This document shows, piece after piece, positions 42,533 to 54,564 of a stretch of DNA of 64,000 bases. The DNA comes from Didymella arachidicola (taxonomy: Eukaryota; Ascomycota; Dothideomycetes; Pleosporales; Didymellaceae): positions 62,001-126,000 of the forward strand of contig CM049990.2 of the NCBI GenBank assembly GCA_016630955.3, given 5' to 3'. The stretch's first letter is position 1; every line of letters starts with the position of its first letter. The translations under genes were made by a program, and so were the position numbers. The notes beneath the pieces are model-generated. The model searched no databases, was not told the DNA's origin, and saw only the letters and a list, made by a program, of their open reading frames with translations.

Positions 42533-43810
42533 ATGAGTGAAGAGAGCGGTGTGCCGCCGATGGCTTTGGCCCCGCCCGACGCAACACCCCAGCTCAACAG
42601 TGCTTCAAACAGTCACCGAGTCCACTTTGACTCATTGAACGAGACTTTGGAGGTCCTCGAGAAAACGCACGCCGCCAGTCTGGCCGATCTGAAGCAGCAG
42701 CTTGCGAGTCTTAAGTCATTGTCCACGGCCCAAACTCGAACGGATAATGATGACGCGGTCACTCAATCGAAGGCTCAGGTCGTGGAGCTACTACATCTGG
42801 TCGACGAGTGGAAAGACAGAGCTCATAATGCTGAACGAGGTCTCAAAACGCAAGAGAGTCGTTACACAGCCCTCCACACTCGTCACAAGGAACGAGCACA
42901 ATCAAAGCAGCAACTCCTCATGAACACTATGAACAAGGTCGATGCGCTCGAGCTCGAACTTGAGAACTTCAAGAAGACTGTCAGCGACCAGGAGACTCAA
43001 ATCAGCGAGCTCAAGGATGGCAGTGTCTTCCTCCAGCAAGAAGTCCGCAATACCAAACTTCAGAGCAACAACGAGATCTCCCTACGCAGGATCACAGAGC
43101 TTGAGGCTCTACTGTTTGACAAATAGAAAGCCTGCGAAAACCATCGAGAGAATGCTGGGGAGTAGGAAGCGCTTGCGAAAAAGCTGCGACAAGAGCCAAA
43201 AGCCCCAAGACTAAGAGATGGCGAGAAAACTATCGAAAAGCTTAAGCAAGATGTTGCCCACTACCACAATCTCAATCAAGCAAACGCAAGGCGCAGAAAG
43301 GAGCTCGAAGGCCTCCTAGATGAAGAGCGTGCTTCGCTGGCGACCTTGCTTGTCGAAAAAGCTCCAATCAAGCTCCTCCATGAGCCAAATCCGGATTTCT
43401 CGATCATCATCCTGCCGATTCATTTGCCCGTTCTCACCCAGATTGTAGATAGGATTCTTGCCAATCCTGACTGGGAGGACATACGGCGTATTCACGAAGA
43501 GGTTCTGACAAGATGGCGCCTGCACTACGTAGAATCTGGAGAGTACACCGAGCGGGAAGAGAGTACAGTGGGTCACAACGAGTCTGTCAGCGACGAACAG
43601 GAGGATTTGGAAGACACAGAAGAGGACGAACCCGCCGAAGTGCTCCAAGAGCAGTCCAGTGGAGGACCTCGACGCTCTGGTGGATTTCAAGCCTCGTACA
43701 CTCCAGGTGCAAGCCACTTGACGGGAATCGAGAGTAACTCCTGGCGTTCCAAGAAGGGCGCCGAGAAGTTCTGTCGCCGAGTCAAGAATGGGTACAACTC
43801 GCAGAAGTAA
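42533..43810 (+). pseudogene. Coiled-coil gene C with two in-frame TAG codons, 425 codons
   Basis: One frame runs from ATG 42533 to TAA 43808 except TAG at 43124 (after LEALLFDK) and TAG at 43169 (after ENAGE). Both sit where CAG would continue the heptads. Residues 30-230 are coiled coil (HFDSLNETLEVLEKTHAASL, MNTMNKVDALELELENFKKT). A compact region follows: PDFSIIILPIHLPVLTQIVD, then NPDWEDIRRIHEEVLTRWRL. An acidic stretch and a basic tail (SNSWRSKKGAEKFCRRVKNG) end it. The compact region reappears in the 63 kb gene and the tail in gene A, so these are one family. No known domain is recognised. Confidence 0.62.
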
Positions 43811-44544
43811 TCGCCTTTGTAGCTGGCAATGTGTGGTTGCACATGGTGTCAGTCAACCCGGCGTTGTGAGGTGTCATCTGGGGTTCCCAAGTGGGTAAGA
43901 CCTGGCGCACTCGGAGGATATAAATTAGAAAAGATGACAAGAAGACACATCGTCAGATGATACAGAGCACTTCACCCTTGTGCTTTGCTACACTATAAGA
44001 AAACCCCTAGAATTCAACGCCAGTTGTACCAAACTCTTCCCTCCGCCTGCTTCTATGGACGTCTGACCTTCAGTGTCTTCTCAGATGATGCAATGTCTGC
44101 TTTGCTCTGTTACTCCATCGTTGCACCATAATCAAGCGGATGCTTACAGTGTTGAATAACGATCCCGTACGCGCCACTTTGTATGAACGCGAGCTCACCT
44201 AGACATACTGCGTGTCGGTCAAGTGTGTACAGTTGGTACTACTGCTGGCTTGTCTCGCTACAAATGCCGCGCACCAATCCTTAAATACTAAATACCTATA
44301 GGCACGTACATGACGACTACCTCGTGGAACAACATCTGCCATTCGAAACGATTGTGTTCATACACTCCAGTCAAGGCGCTCGTCAAAAGTCGAAACCTCG
44401 CATTCGTCCTCGTGTGCTACACACAGAAGGCTCATCAGAGCTCGTAGGGTATCTCGCAACTGTCAATCTTGACTCTCACATTTATTATTACCGCACTTTC
44501 CCACATCTCAGCCCTTCCATCTCGACAGCTCCTCGCAAGTTCGC
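43811..44544. other. Intergenic
   Basis: Convergent 3' regions of gene C and the membrane protein gene. Nothing recognised. Confidence 0.4.
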
Positions 44545-45937
44545 TCATCGAATGACAACTCCCTTGTGCAACACCCTGTCGTCATCTTCCCCATCGTCGA
44601 AGAGCACGGCCTCCCTTTCCGGCTTGTCGATCCTCACGCACCACAAAAAGTAGTCTTCCAGAGGAAGCAGATTCAACAGCACTCGGTTTCCAGTCCACGC
44701 CAGTCCGCACACCATTGCGCCCGCAACAGCATCGAGGATAAAGTGATTCGCAGTAGCCACAATAGCCACCAGGATGATAGCGGGATACGCAAAGCCGACT
44801 GTCAAGCAAACAAGACGACGAGCACTTGGCAACCTAAGCCTCAGAGTCTTTCCAGCAAACGGCGTATGCACGCTCAGAGGCGTGGAGCGCTGGTGCTGTG
44901 GTGCAAGAGGAAGGCAGATAATGGTCAGGCCGACCAGAAGACTGTAGCCGAAGTGCAGGGAGGGCATGGCAGCGTACTGGTTGCAGAATTTGTTCTGTGT
45001 CCAGACGGAGCTCTCGCCCTCTGCGCCGTGCACTGTGTCTACAAATCCAAAACTCCTGGCCTCTCTGCCTACAGAACCAGGCACGTCTGGGTCTGACAGC
45101 AGACGCGGTGGCATGCATGGCCAGAGTGTGAAGATTATGAAGGCGATCAAGTTGCATGTGGCCATCGTGCGGCGGCGCGCTTCGTACAGCTTCGGCCCGG
45201 CGGGGCTGCCGCGTGGTTGACGGTCGGGCGATGTTGACTTGTGGTTTCGTTCGTGGTACGTAGGGAGCGAGACGCGATTTTGCATTGTCGTGTAGAAGAA
45301 TAAGAAGACGAGGAAGAGGATGGTGCCGGGAATATGGATGAAGCTGTAGATTCTGTTCGTCCAGTGGAGGAGCAGCGGATGATGCAGGAACCAGCGCTGA
45401 ACGTCGAGTTCGAAGAAGATATGGAGCCGTTGCTCGAGGTGGATTAGTTGCAGGGCATGGCGGCGGGCGACATTTACGGTGCCCTCAACCATGGTCACAG
45501 CGCTGAAGGCACGTCCTAACTGGTATACCTGTGTACGTTAGTACCTTTCTGCACCTCGTAGTTGGTCAGTAGACGCGTACCCAGTAGATCAAAGCCCAGT
45601 ACCACGCCTCCACCAAGAAAGGAAACTTCTTGAGCAATCGACTTAGGAAGTAATCCTTGAACCGCCTGGAGTTCGGCGATGTGACTTCTTTGCGGAATCC
45701 GAAGACTCGCAACTCACGAGTCCGCCATTTGGGAACCTCGTCAACACTGGCCAGTAACGAGTCGCTTGAAGATAAGGAGGATCGTCCTGACTCGGAGTCC
45801 GGTGAGAGCGACCGAGGAGACGAGGAATGTTCTCTTCGCCGTCCGAGGAGCTTGTAATCTTTGTTGCGATTGACCCAAGTACCTCCAAACAATAAGGTCA
45901 CGACGATAAGCGGTTCTGCGACCGCGCCGATGCCCAT
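44545..45937 (-). CDS. Aur1-like PAP2-type integral membrane protein, about 446 aa, 2 exons
   Basis: Exons 45937-45581 and 45528-44545; a 52 bp intron starts GTACGCGT. Six or so membrane helices are visible (AEPLIVVTLLFGGTWV, IPGTILFLVFLFFYTT, TCNLIAFIIFTLWPC, FGYSLLVGLTIICLPLA, VGFAYPAIILVAIVATA, AVAGAMVCGLAWTG). The lipid-phosphatase/transferase active-site pattern is present: QYAAMPSLHFGYS (Pro-Ser-Leu-His) and ATANHFILDAVAGA (His-x3-Asp), as in inositol phosphorylceramide synthase Aur1. Sequence outside these motifs differs from true Aur1, so this is one of the paralogous PAP2_3 proteins of filamentous fungi with unknown lipid substrate. A Ser-rich cytosolic loop with several SxS and SP sites separates the first two helices. 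Confidence 0.86.
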
Positions 45938-47628
45938 GCTGCGGTGTTGGATTTTTCAAGATTGAGGTGCTGGGATGCCGAGCTGATATGGAAACGTAGA
46001 GTGATTCCGAAAGGTCAGATCCGAGCAGCAATCCCTTCTATGTAGATGTGTGGCGCGAGCTTGTGTAAGACGGAGCAGGGTAGTTATCCGTTAAGTCCGC
46101 GTTTGCTGTGTTGTCAGGCTGTCAGTGGCGCGTAGCTTGTTTGCTGTGCCTTCAACAACAAATCCAGGTCGAGAGAAAGCTGTATGCTGGAAAAGGGCCA
46201 CGAGAACAGGAGAGAAAATTTGAGGATGCGACAAGAAGACTAGTGAGAATATAACAGGGCTCCCGCGACATCTTGAAGTCAGCGGAGTTTGGCGGATGGT
46301 GTTTACCAAGACAAGGCAAGTGCTAGCCTCCGCCCGTCAGGGCTTACCGGACGAAGCTTCTTCGCGTACATCGGTGTGCTGGGGCACGAAGTAGCCGAGA
46401 TCCGGTAGGTGCCATTGCAAAAACAGACATCATGCATTCCATGTGAGGCTGCTGCTGCTGCCGTTGTTGACCTCTTTCGAATGCTATCTTTTCGCCATCA
46501 GCTCTCTTGCTGTTTAATTTGGTACCAAAGCAGGTTTTGAAGCAAAGATACTGGTTGATCGCCTTTGGATGTACGCTCACTGCATGAAGGTGGTTGAAAT
46601 TCCGCTCTGCACGGGGCACGCGACTCAATCAAGATTAAACGCTAAGACCGCAAAGAGCTTAGCTTCCAGCCGCTGCCGGCGAGTGGCTTCCGCTGATTTG
46701 CACACCACACCTGCACATCTTGATCGGAGGTTTGAGATTGCGGTCATCCGTGTTGGCATTTTCGTCGCAGCCTGCTGTGACCGACTCTTCGTCGTCCAAG
46801 CTCGCGTGCTCGGACGAATCAGGACACTCATCAAGCATCCTCCATTTCTTGGCTTTGACATCATGTGTCGCTCGTGGGAAGGTACTGGATACGGGTCCGA
46901 GGAGTACGATAGGGCTGCAAGGTAAGCTTATCAAGCGCCGGGAAGGACGCCAATCGCTGACTGCACAGTTGCTGACATCACCTCTATCTTGATGTTGTTC
47001 TTACAAAGGATGCGCTTTCTCTGGGAGTTGTCGTCGCCTATTGTTTAGCGCCCAAGAGGCGAGATTTGGATGGCGTCTAGCCAGGCGCAATGCAAGGATC
47101 ATGTTCACAATGTCATCGTGACTTTTGGGACTTGCATTCCATCTCAGAAACCTACCCCCGAGCAGTCAGCCAATCATTAGGCGCCCTTCTCCGAAACCAT
47201 CTCACGATCGCATGGTAGCCCTTGCAGAGCTTGAGCTGTCACTCGGCCAGCGAGCCGTAAGCGCGTAAACAAGACTTGATTGTGTCCACGAGGACTAGTA
47301 GAGACTGGGGTCTCAGCCAAAGAATGCAAGTGGGTAGCGCCCGCTCCCAGTATCCTATATTACAAAGGAAATTGAACTTGTGAATGTGCGCCTGCCGAGT
47401 ATGCTAATGCCATGGAAACGCTTCCTCTCAGAATAACAGTGCACATTGAAGTGCTAGGAGGTGCGTAGTGTTCAGTCTGTTTTTGCTGAATGTTCCTTCC
47501 AACGCCTCGCTGGACCCAGAGAAAGTAGGAAATTGCAGCGGTCTGCCGAAAAGTAGACGCATGAAGTAAAGCAAAAGATGTACAAATGAAATGGCGGCGA
47601 TGAACAAGCCTTGTTCAACAAGGCAAAA
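45938..47628. other. Long gene-poor stretch
   Basis: Upstream region of the Aur1-like gene and 3' side of the Cdc14 gene. Several open frames without ATG or domain were inspected and set aside. A short (CTG)n run is at 46448-46460. Confidence 0.4.
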
Positions 47629-48571
47629 TCATACTCTTACGCTGGAGAAGGGATCAGACTCTTGCAAATCCTCGAACAAGCAATCCACGTTGGCAATGTA
47701 TTTCCCCAGCATGCGCTGCTTCTCCTCCTGCAACCGTATTGGCTTGTTTGCGATGCTCTTGGAACTGGCTGCGCTGCCTCGACTGTCGAACTGGCCAGCA
47801 AGTTTTCTCGATGGCGGGGGTGCTTCTGGTAGCAGGTAGAAGTACAAGAACTCCAGCACTGTGACCTTGACGCTTTGCGTTGTCTCCTCGTCGCTCTGCA
47901 GGCTTGTGATGGTGAGCAGGCCGTCCATCTGCTCGAAAACACGGGTGTTCTGAGGTGTGGCGAGAAGTGCTGTGACGAGAACGAGGATCGCTTGCGACTG
48001 GATGGCTGGGCAGTTGTATGGGTCGAGAAGATCCAGCAGGAGGTTCATGTAGACTTCACGGCCGAACAGAATGCGCGAAGGTGGATGTAGGAGTAGTAGG
48101 CCTTGGAGATTCGATAACGCAGCGAGGATGAGCATGTCGTTCTGACCATCTGACGCGTCGTTAGTCAAAACTTGGGATCGAAAGTGGAGCGCATTACTCT
48201 TACTGCTACCCATGCCAAGGAGTCGCTCTAGACAGTCTGCGACGCGTGTGGTGACTGGCGCATTGTTAGTATGAGCCTTTCGTCTGATCTCACACGAGAC
48301 GCGTACCATTCCACTCGAATCCATCCTGCAGCCGGAAGAACTCTCTAAACGCAGGGTCTTCAGACAGCTCTCCTAGCTTCTTGGGCTCATCCTGCTCGCT
48401 TGCGCTGATAGCAGATTGATTCCGTCGATGTTCTGGCCTGGCGGGCTTCGCCTTGCTCCCGTCGAGGCAGATGTGTGCAAGCATGCCCTCGATTTGGCGC
48501 AGCCCTTTGCGGATCTTGGCCGTGTCCTTTGACGCGATGTTGTCAAAGGACAAAGACAACAGCGCCTCCAT
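47629..48571 (-). CDS. cdc14: Cell division control protein Cdc14 (SIN component), 278 aa, 3 exons
   Basis: Partner of the Sid1 kinase in the septation initiation network (named after the fission yeast gene; not the Cdc14 phosphatase). Exons 48571-48307, 48254-48204 and 48149-47629. The start MEALLSLSFDNIASKDTAKI with RKGLRQIEGMLAHICL is the family signature. Armadillo-like helices follow (NLQGLLLLHPPSRILFGREV, LLDLLDPYNCPAIQSQAILV, TVLEFLYFYLLPE) and a C-terminal helix (LQEEKQRMLGKYIANVDCLF). A tiny 51 bp middle exon is needed to keep the frame. Both introns contain ACGCGT near a splice signal. The region upstream of ATG 48571 is open but not conserved. Confidence 0.92.
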
Positions 48572-49388
48572 CCTGAAACGTGCAATCGCGTTGTCGCAAT
48601 CTGGTAGCGAGCGCTCGGCCAACTTGCAGTGTATGCAGTCGCGTTTGATGGCGTTTGATAATGTATTGGTGAGATGGATGTTGGATATCTGGTCGGACGC
48701 GTTGGAGGGGAGATGGCGCGCAGCAAGGGGACTTGAGGGCGCATGCAGCTAAGAGCTGGCAAATGCGGAGAAGGCGATTATCCTGGGCTCGGTGCGCCTT
48801 GGAAATTGGGCGTTGGGCCTGTCTAGGAATGGCCGTGCGGGAGAGCGCTGCTTCAGCTGGGACCTTGATAAACAACCGCTGATAGCTTGCGTTGCCGTGG
48901 TGAAACGTCGAGATGGCCCCACTTGGCTTGCCGCGCGGATGCGGGTGCGATCTCACCACCTCACCGTGGCCTGGACCAAGGTGCCAGCTCATCGTCCCTG
49001 ACCACGAGCCCCTGCTCTGTCACCGCTTCGCTGGTGTTCTGCTCATCTTCGAATTTTCAGCTCAGCCCAACTTGACATCATTCGGCCGCCCCGAGCGCGC
49101 ACGAGAGGTCTTTGCGCGCGGCAATGCTTAACTGGCTCTGCGAGACCTCACACACATGAGACGCGTTCACATCTAGCGCCTGCGCAGCGACTCGTGCTTC
49201 AAGTACCGCTTGTCTGCCGCCGACGCTCTTTGAAGCTTTTAGCAGTCCTGGATCTCGACAGCCAACAGAACAGGAAACAGCCTAACATCCCCAACCATGT
49301 CCTGAAGTAAGAAGCAGCGTTAAGTAAACAAGGCATACACCAAGACCCTGCAATTAGGGTCAAGCAGCATGAAAGCCCGTGTCAAGCA
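48572..49388. other. Intergenic
   Basis: Cdc14 upstream region and 3' side of the aldo-keto reductase gene. No gene recognised. Confidence 0.4.
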
Positions 49389-50417
49389 TCACCTCATTCT
49401 CGAGTCTATCCAGAAGCCCTGTTTCACCGTTTGATGCCCGACCATCGCTTGCTGCGCAGGCCCTAACCTATTTCCTGCTGGTTTCGCAGTATCAATAATA
49501 TGCCGCATTTCCTTCTTCTCTTCGTCAGTCAACTCAATCTCTCGACTCCCAAAATTCTCCTCCAACCTGCCTGCCTTCGTCGTTCCAGGTATGGCAATCA
49601 TGCCCTGAGCCGCAACCCAGGCAAGCGCAACCTGCGCCGTCGTGCACCCCTTCCTCTTCGCCAGCTTCTTAATTTCCTCCACGATAGCCTTGTTCTTGTA
49701 GAAATTGTCGCCCTGGAATTTTGGTAGGATCCGGCGGAAGTCTGTGGGTGCGAAATCGTCAGGCGAGGCGTAGTCGAAGTTGTCAACAAGCCAGCCATGG
49801 CCTAGCGGGCTGTATGCGACGTAGGCAACGCCCAACTCCTTCGCGGTGTCGATAAGCCCGTTAGCTTCGTGCAGAGTCTCGAAGGCAGAGTACTCGGCTT
49901 GGATAGCGTCAATCTTGGCGATCGAGTTCGCTTTACGCAGAGTGGTGGCTGAGCACCCGGATAGGCCGATGTACTTTGTCTTGCCGGCCTTGCGGATCCC
50001 GTCGAGCGCAGTGATAGACTCGGAGAGGGGAGTATTGGGATCGATACGATGCAGGTAGTAGAGATCCGGTGCGAAGCCCAGACGCTTGATGGTTCCCTCG
50101 ATGTATTCCTTAATGTGGCTTGCAGAGTTTGTGACACCCCATCCGTCATTGAAGCATTTGATGCCGCACTTGGAGGCGATGAAGACTTTGTCACGAACAT
50201 TATGCTTCCTGATGAAGTCTCCGAGCAGCTCCTCGTTAACACCGGCTTGGTAGACGACGGCCGTGTCCTAGAACGTGCAGCCTAGTTCGATAGCCTTGAG
50301 TAAGACGGGCTCCGCTTGCTCCAGTGTAAGGTCACTGCCCATGCCCATGCTGAGGCCCATGGCGCCGAAGCCTGGCGAGTTAATTGTGAGATCTTGAAAT
50401 TGAAGCGTCTTGACCAT
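49389..50417 (-). pseudogene. Aldo-keto reductase (AKR13-like) with one premature TAG
   Basis: Full-length NADPH-dependent aldo-keto reductase frame of 342 codons: MVKTLQFQDLTINSPGFGAM at the start, then GCTF-stop-DTAVVYQAG. The catalytic Asp and Tyr are in that segment, with FIASKCG (Lys), YYLHRID (His), SAFETLHEANGLI, YVAYSPLGHGWL and IPGTTKAGRLEENF (cofactor phosphate site). The only defect is TAG at codon 50 (50268-50270), exactly where the family has Trp (TFWDTA). TGG to TAG is a single G to A. All other catalytic residues and the C-terminus are kept, so inactivation is very recent, polymorphic, or corrected at RNA level. The C-terminal 15 residues differ from the usual ending. Confidence 0.85.
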
Positions 50418-52012
50418 TTTAACGTTGTGATTGGCAGGAGATAAGGAAGTATTGGTCTGAGAATTGGTGAGATTGGCCCATCAAGGCTGCGACAGGTGCT
50501 CTCTTGTATGTCCTATTACTTTCCGCTTAACTCCTAACGCCATCTCAAACGCCACGCCCTCTGACTTCTCACTGCGACCACTGCGACATCGTTTATACAA
50601 ACTTCCGGGGCATGTCGGCCGGATATATTGGGTCAGCGTGGTGCACTACTCTGAAGCGTAGTTTTACAGATGACGGCGACGTAAGTCAAGTCCGGGGGCT
50701 TGCACTCAAGGGACGTTGCAGTGAGCAACCAGCAGAAAGCCGCTGACATGCATGGAATATTTGAGTCGCAATCTTTGTCCTTTTAAGGTCTCCACTCACT
50801 GGTGAGCACGGGTACGAGTGCAACATGTCAGACGGCGAAGAGGTGCCTTCGATGCGGAGAGTTGTGTAAAAGCCGGTACCTCCGTCTACAAGTTTTTTGG
50901 CTCCGCTCTGATGCGACGTTTACAACGGGGCGCCACATTCAGCCTCATCGAGCAGCGGCTACAGATTACGGCTTATCGACAAACGGAGGTAGATCCGTCT
51001 ATCGAAGTGCGCCCGTCTCGGTTCGCGCCTGTTGCCCTTGCGCGTTCTACGCCAGTACTGTGGTAGTCTAGGTATATTCAAGAGGGGTGCATGAATGGAC
51101 AAAAAAACAAGGGCCAATGTCGATCGCAGAACAACCAATCAAGGCCGTTCAATGTAGATACTGGCCATTCAGAAACCTCCGGTGGGCTACCTCGTATTCT
51201 CATTCATTCATGCACCCACCTTGTGTTGTGAGTGGAGACGATGACAGGGGGTTTCAGTCGTATTTTTTTGGCTGTCTCAGGCACTAATCTGATGCGTTTT
51301 TAATGCTCTTCTTGTCCTAGAGGCTGTAAATTAGGCAGGTTGCAGGGGTAAGCACTGTATTGTATCTAAAACTAGGAAGGATCTAATGTAATTTAGTAAG
51401 GTCATCCGGTTATACCGGACCCACTTGCAATATATATACCCAGACTACCACAGTATGTTGATCCAGCAATGACGACGTCGTAGATCCAGCCTGCCAGGGG
51501 TCCTTCGAGTATCTCGAGGCCTCCAGCGTATGGCCTAGAGTACCTAGATGGTGTACCCAGAAGACATAAAGTCCCCCGCAATCTTCGGCGTCCTTGCTCT
51601 GACGACCGTCACATCTCTGCACTCCTGCAAGTCGCTGACCTGGAGCTACGGTAAGTCCGTCCTGCTATGTAGCTCCACTGAACACAAAACCTCTCACCGT
51701 AATGGGTATAGCTCTACCAAGGTACATGGTTAACTGGAATTCCAGCCCGCCGCCAGTCGCGCCGGTCGACAATGAACATGCTTGACGTCAACGCGCCCAC
51801 TCTGGCGGGTCATGTCTGGAATTTCCAAGCATGGGACGTCCGGAAGCTTTCGGCAGTAGGCGGATGAACCATACGGTCCAGAAAGAACTGAGAGCAGATA
51901 TAAGACAAGCAATCGCACATGCTCTCGGCGGTACTCCATCCACGCAGTTCCAATTCGCACGCAACATTGAGCAAACTCCAAAATCACCGCAACGCCCAAC
52001 TACGCCCATACA
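50418..52012. other. Long gene-poor stretch
   Basis: Between divergent reductase and alcohol dehydrogenase genes (1.6 kb). No gene, repeat or RNA recognised. Confidence 0.4.
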
Positions 52013-53142
52013 ATGACCGATTACAAGTTTGAAGGGTGGTGCGGCCATGGCCCTGGTATGTGACGCAGCTTTCACCTTTTCGCCGATCCATGCTAACAGC
52101 AGGTACAGAGTCCGCTGAGGGCAAGATGAAGTGGGAGGAGTACACACCCAAGACCTTCACCGATGACGACGTCGACATCAAGATTTCCCATTGCGGTATT
52201 TGTGGCTCTGACATTCACACTCTGCGCTCCGGCTGGTACCCCACACCATACCCCTGCGTTGTCGGCCACGAAATCATTGGAAAGGCTGTCAAGGTTGGAA
52301 AGAACGTCAAGCACGTGAAGGAGGGCGATCGCGTCGGAGTCGGCGCGCAGTCAGCTTCCTGCTTGAAGCCCGACTGCGCCCAGTGCTCTGACGGCATCGA
52401 GAACCACTGCCCCCAGATGGCGGGCACCTATGGCGGCTTCTTTCCTGGCGACAAGAAGGAAAAAACATACGGTGGATACGCAAACTACAATCGTACGCCC
52501 GGCCACTTCGTATTCAAGATCCCCGACAATGTTGAGAGCGAGCACGCAGCGCCCATTATGTGCGGCGGTATCACACTCTACAGTCCGTTGAAGACATACA
52601 ATGCCGCAGGTAAGGACGTTGGTATTGTCGGACTTGGAGGATTGGGCCATTTCGGTGTCCTCTTCGCAAAGGCTCTTGGCGCAAAGAGCGTGACCGTCAT
52701 TTCGCGCTCGCACGCAAAAGAGGAAGACGCAAAGGCGCTCGGCGCGGACAGGTTCATCGCCACTGGTGACGAGGGCTGGGAGTCGGGCAAGAACGCTTCT
52801 TCGCTCGACCTAATTGTCTCGACCGTATCCGACAAGATGCCTCTGGCTGGCTACCTCAGCCTCCTCAGGTTCCGCGGTACTCTCGTTCAGGTCGGTGCAC
52901 CTGAGGACCCACTGCCAGCGTTCCAGGTGTTTGCGCTCATCCAGAAGGCTATTCACATTACCGGCTCGCAGATCGGCTCACCCCACGAGATTGTTGAGAT
53001 GCTGAATCTCGTCTCGGAGAAGAACATCAAGCCCTGGACACAGAGCGTTCCTCTCAAGGAGGCCAACCAGGCTATCATCGACTTCGAGGCTGGCAAGCCT
53101 AGGTTCAGGTTCGTTCTCAAGAATGAAAATTATACCGACTAG
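52013..53142 (+). CDS. Zinc NADP-dependent alcohol dehydrogenase (ADH6/7, cinnamyl type), 360 aa
   Basis: Medium-chain dehydrogenase/reductase that interconverts aldehydes and alcohols. Exons 52013-52055 and 52103-53142; the 47 bp intron is needed for the correct N-terminus MTDYKFEGWCGHGPGTESAE. Catalytic zinc ligands are in HCGICGSDIHTLRSG and VVGHEIIG; four structural-zinc Cys lie in CLKPDCAQCSDGIENHC; the Rossmann motif is GIVGLGGLGHFGV, followed by ISRSHAKEEDAK, whose Ser/Arg suit NADP. Length matches yeast Adh6/Adh7. It is divergent from the broken aldo-keto reductase with 1.6 kb between, so shared regulation is uncertain. Complete, no defect. Confidence 0.95.
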
Positions 53143-53506
53143 ATGCAGCGGATGATGCCAGACCAACGAATAACGAATAAGATTGATGACTTGTACTGAA
53201 GAACAATCGTTATACAACATCAATTGTGACATTGCGCAAGTACGGACTGCTGCTCTGCTCACCATGAACATCGATGCCTTAAATCCGGAGACCTCCACGC
53301 TGATACTCGAATGCTGCGAGAAAATTGTCAGGGTCCCCTTGCCATACAGACCGCTCTTCACCGCAACCTGCGGGTAAAGGTGAGGCCGTTTGCTCGTCAC
53401 TGAAGGCAACAGCTCCACACACTATATGTACCTTTCACAACTTTCTCTCCTCGCTTCCCCCATCCACAGTCACTACACCAACGCAACAAGCCGACAGCTC
53501 ACTACC
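53143..53506. other. Intergenic
   Basis: Short gap before the next gene; the last 100 bp are rich in C/T and CA, typical of a fungal leader. Confidence 0.4.
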
Positions 53507-54274
53507 ATGGAAAACGACGATCTCTTCTTCAACGACCCTTCGCATCCTCCCGCCAGAGGCCAACCTTACAAGTACATCAAGCCCACCGACAACTTCCGCT
53601 CCCTCATCCCAAACGCAACCTCCGTCCTCTACCTTGCCATCATCACGCCTCACACTGACAAATACGAGATCCACGGCCCCGCCTCATGCTTCTCGCACCT
53701 GCTCCCCAAGATCTCAGACCTCTGCTCCGACTCGCCGTCCGCGCTCGACAAGCTCGAATCGCTGCAGTACACCCCGCCCGATGTGTGGGGCGAGCAGACG
53801 CTGAACCCGGCATTCGAAAAGGAAGGCTTTACCACGTTCGTCATCGAGGGCCAGCGGGGTACATACACGGTGCTGGAGATCCTGCGCGAAGAAAACGAGA
53901 AGGTGAGAGACGTGCTTCCGGCGCCCGTGTACACGGTTACAAGGCACGGGCCGCTGGTGCATACGTACTCTGGCGTGGGAGAAAAAGCGAAGCTAAAGAA
54001 GGCGGAGGGTGTGGCGGCTACGAGTACGCTTGTTGGGAGCTATGTGGAGAGGAAGGATGCCCAGCTTGCAGCGAGGATGGCGATGAATGCATTGGTTGGC
54101 CAGGAGAAGGTTGGTCGGATTGCGGACTGGGGAGAGGGGGAAGGTGGGGGCGTGTTGCTTGCGATGGGGGTTGCGATAAGGTGGGAGATTAGGGTGCAGT
54201 ATGATGATGAGGCGTTGAGACGGGCGAGGGAGAGTGCGGAAGCTGAGGGTGTGGATGTGGGTTGGCGGTGCTGA
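53507..54274 (+). CDS. Conserved hypothetical protein, 255 aa
   Basis: Single exon from MENDDLFFNDPSHPP. The middle is hydrophobic-alternating and protein-like (FRSLIPNATSVLYLAIITPH, PPDVWGEQTLNPAFEKEGFT, PVYTVTRHGPLVHTYSGVG), and the C-terminus carries MNALVGQEKVGRIADW and AIRWEIRVQYDDEA. No signal peptide or membrane helix. A real gene by length, start context and codon use, but I cannot place it in a family. Confidence 0.72.
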   Translation: MENDDLFFNDPSHPPARGQPYKYIKPTDNFRSLIPNATSVLYLAIITPHTDKYEIHGPASCFSHLLPKISDLCSDSPSALDKLESLQYTPPDVWGEQTLNPAFEKEGFTTFVIEGQRGTYTVLEILREENEKVRDVLPAPVYTVTRHGPLVHTYSGVGEKAKLKKAEGVAATSTLVGSYVERKDAQLAARMAMNALVGQEKVGRIADWGEGEGGGVLLAMGVAIRWEIRVQYDDEALRRARESAEAEGVDVGWRC

Positions 54275-54564
54275 AAGCTGGCTGGTGTGCGCATTGCCAG
54301 GCGGAGACTTGGTCTTATTAAACAGTACACAGGTATGGCGTTCGAAAATTGAAATTGCCAAGGACTGGCTGGTCGTCCTAAGAATCAGTAGAGATCAATT
54401 TGGCAGGGTGGTTAAGGTCGGACGTCGTACAAGACCATGTAAATTGGTATCTTTGAATATCCCAGGGCGGCCTCCCACCACAAGTTCGATGTGCCTGTGC
54501 TTTTGAGTCTCAAAGAACGCCATAGCGCCATATGCATGCTTCCTCACCTTACAACGATGACCCT

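Noticed and set aside
46659..46934. Acidic minus-strand ORF of 91 codons
   Set aside because: It begins at TTG, has no family resemblance, and lies in a long gene-poor stretch.
49389..53142. A co-regulated oxidoreductase cluster (aldo-keto reductase plus alcohol dehydrogenase)
   Set aside because: They are divergent with 1.6 kb between them, no shared motif was found, and one is broken.
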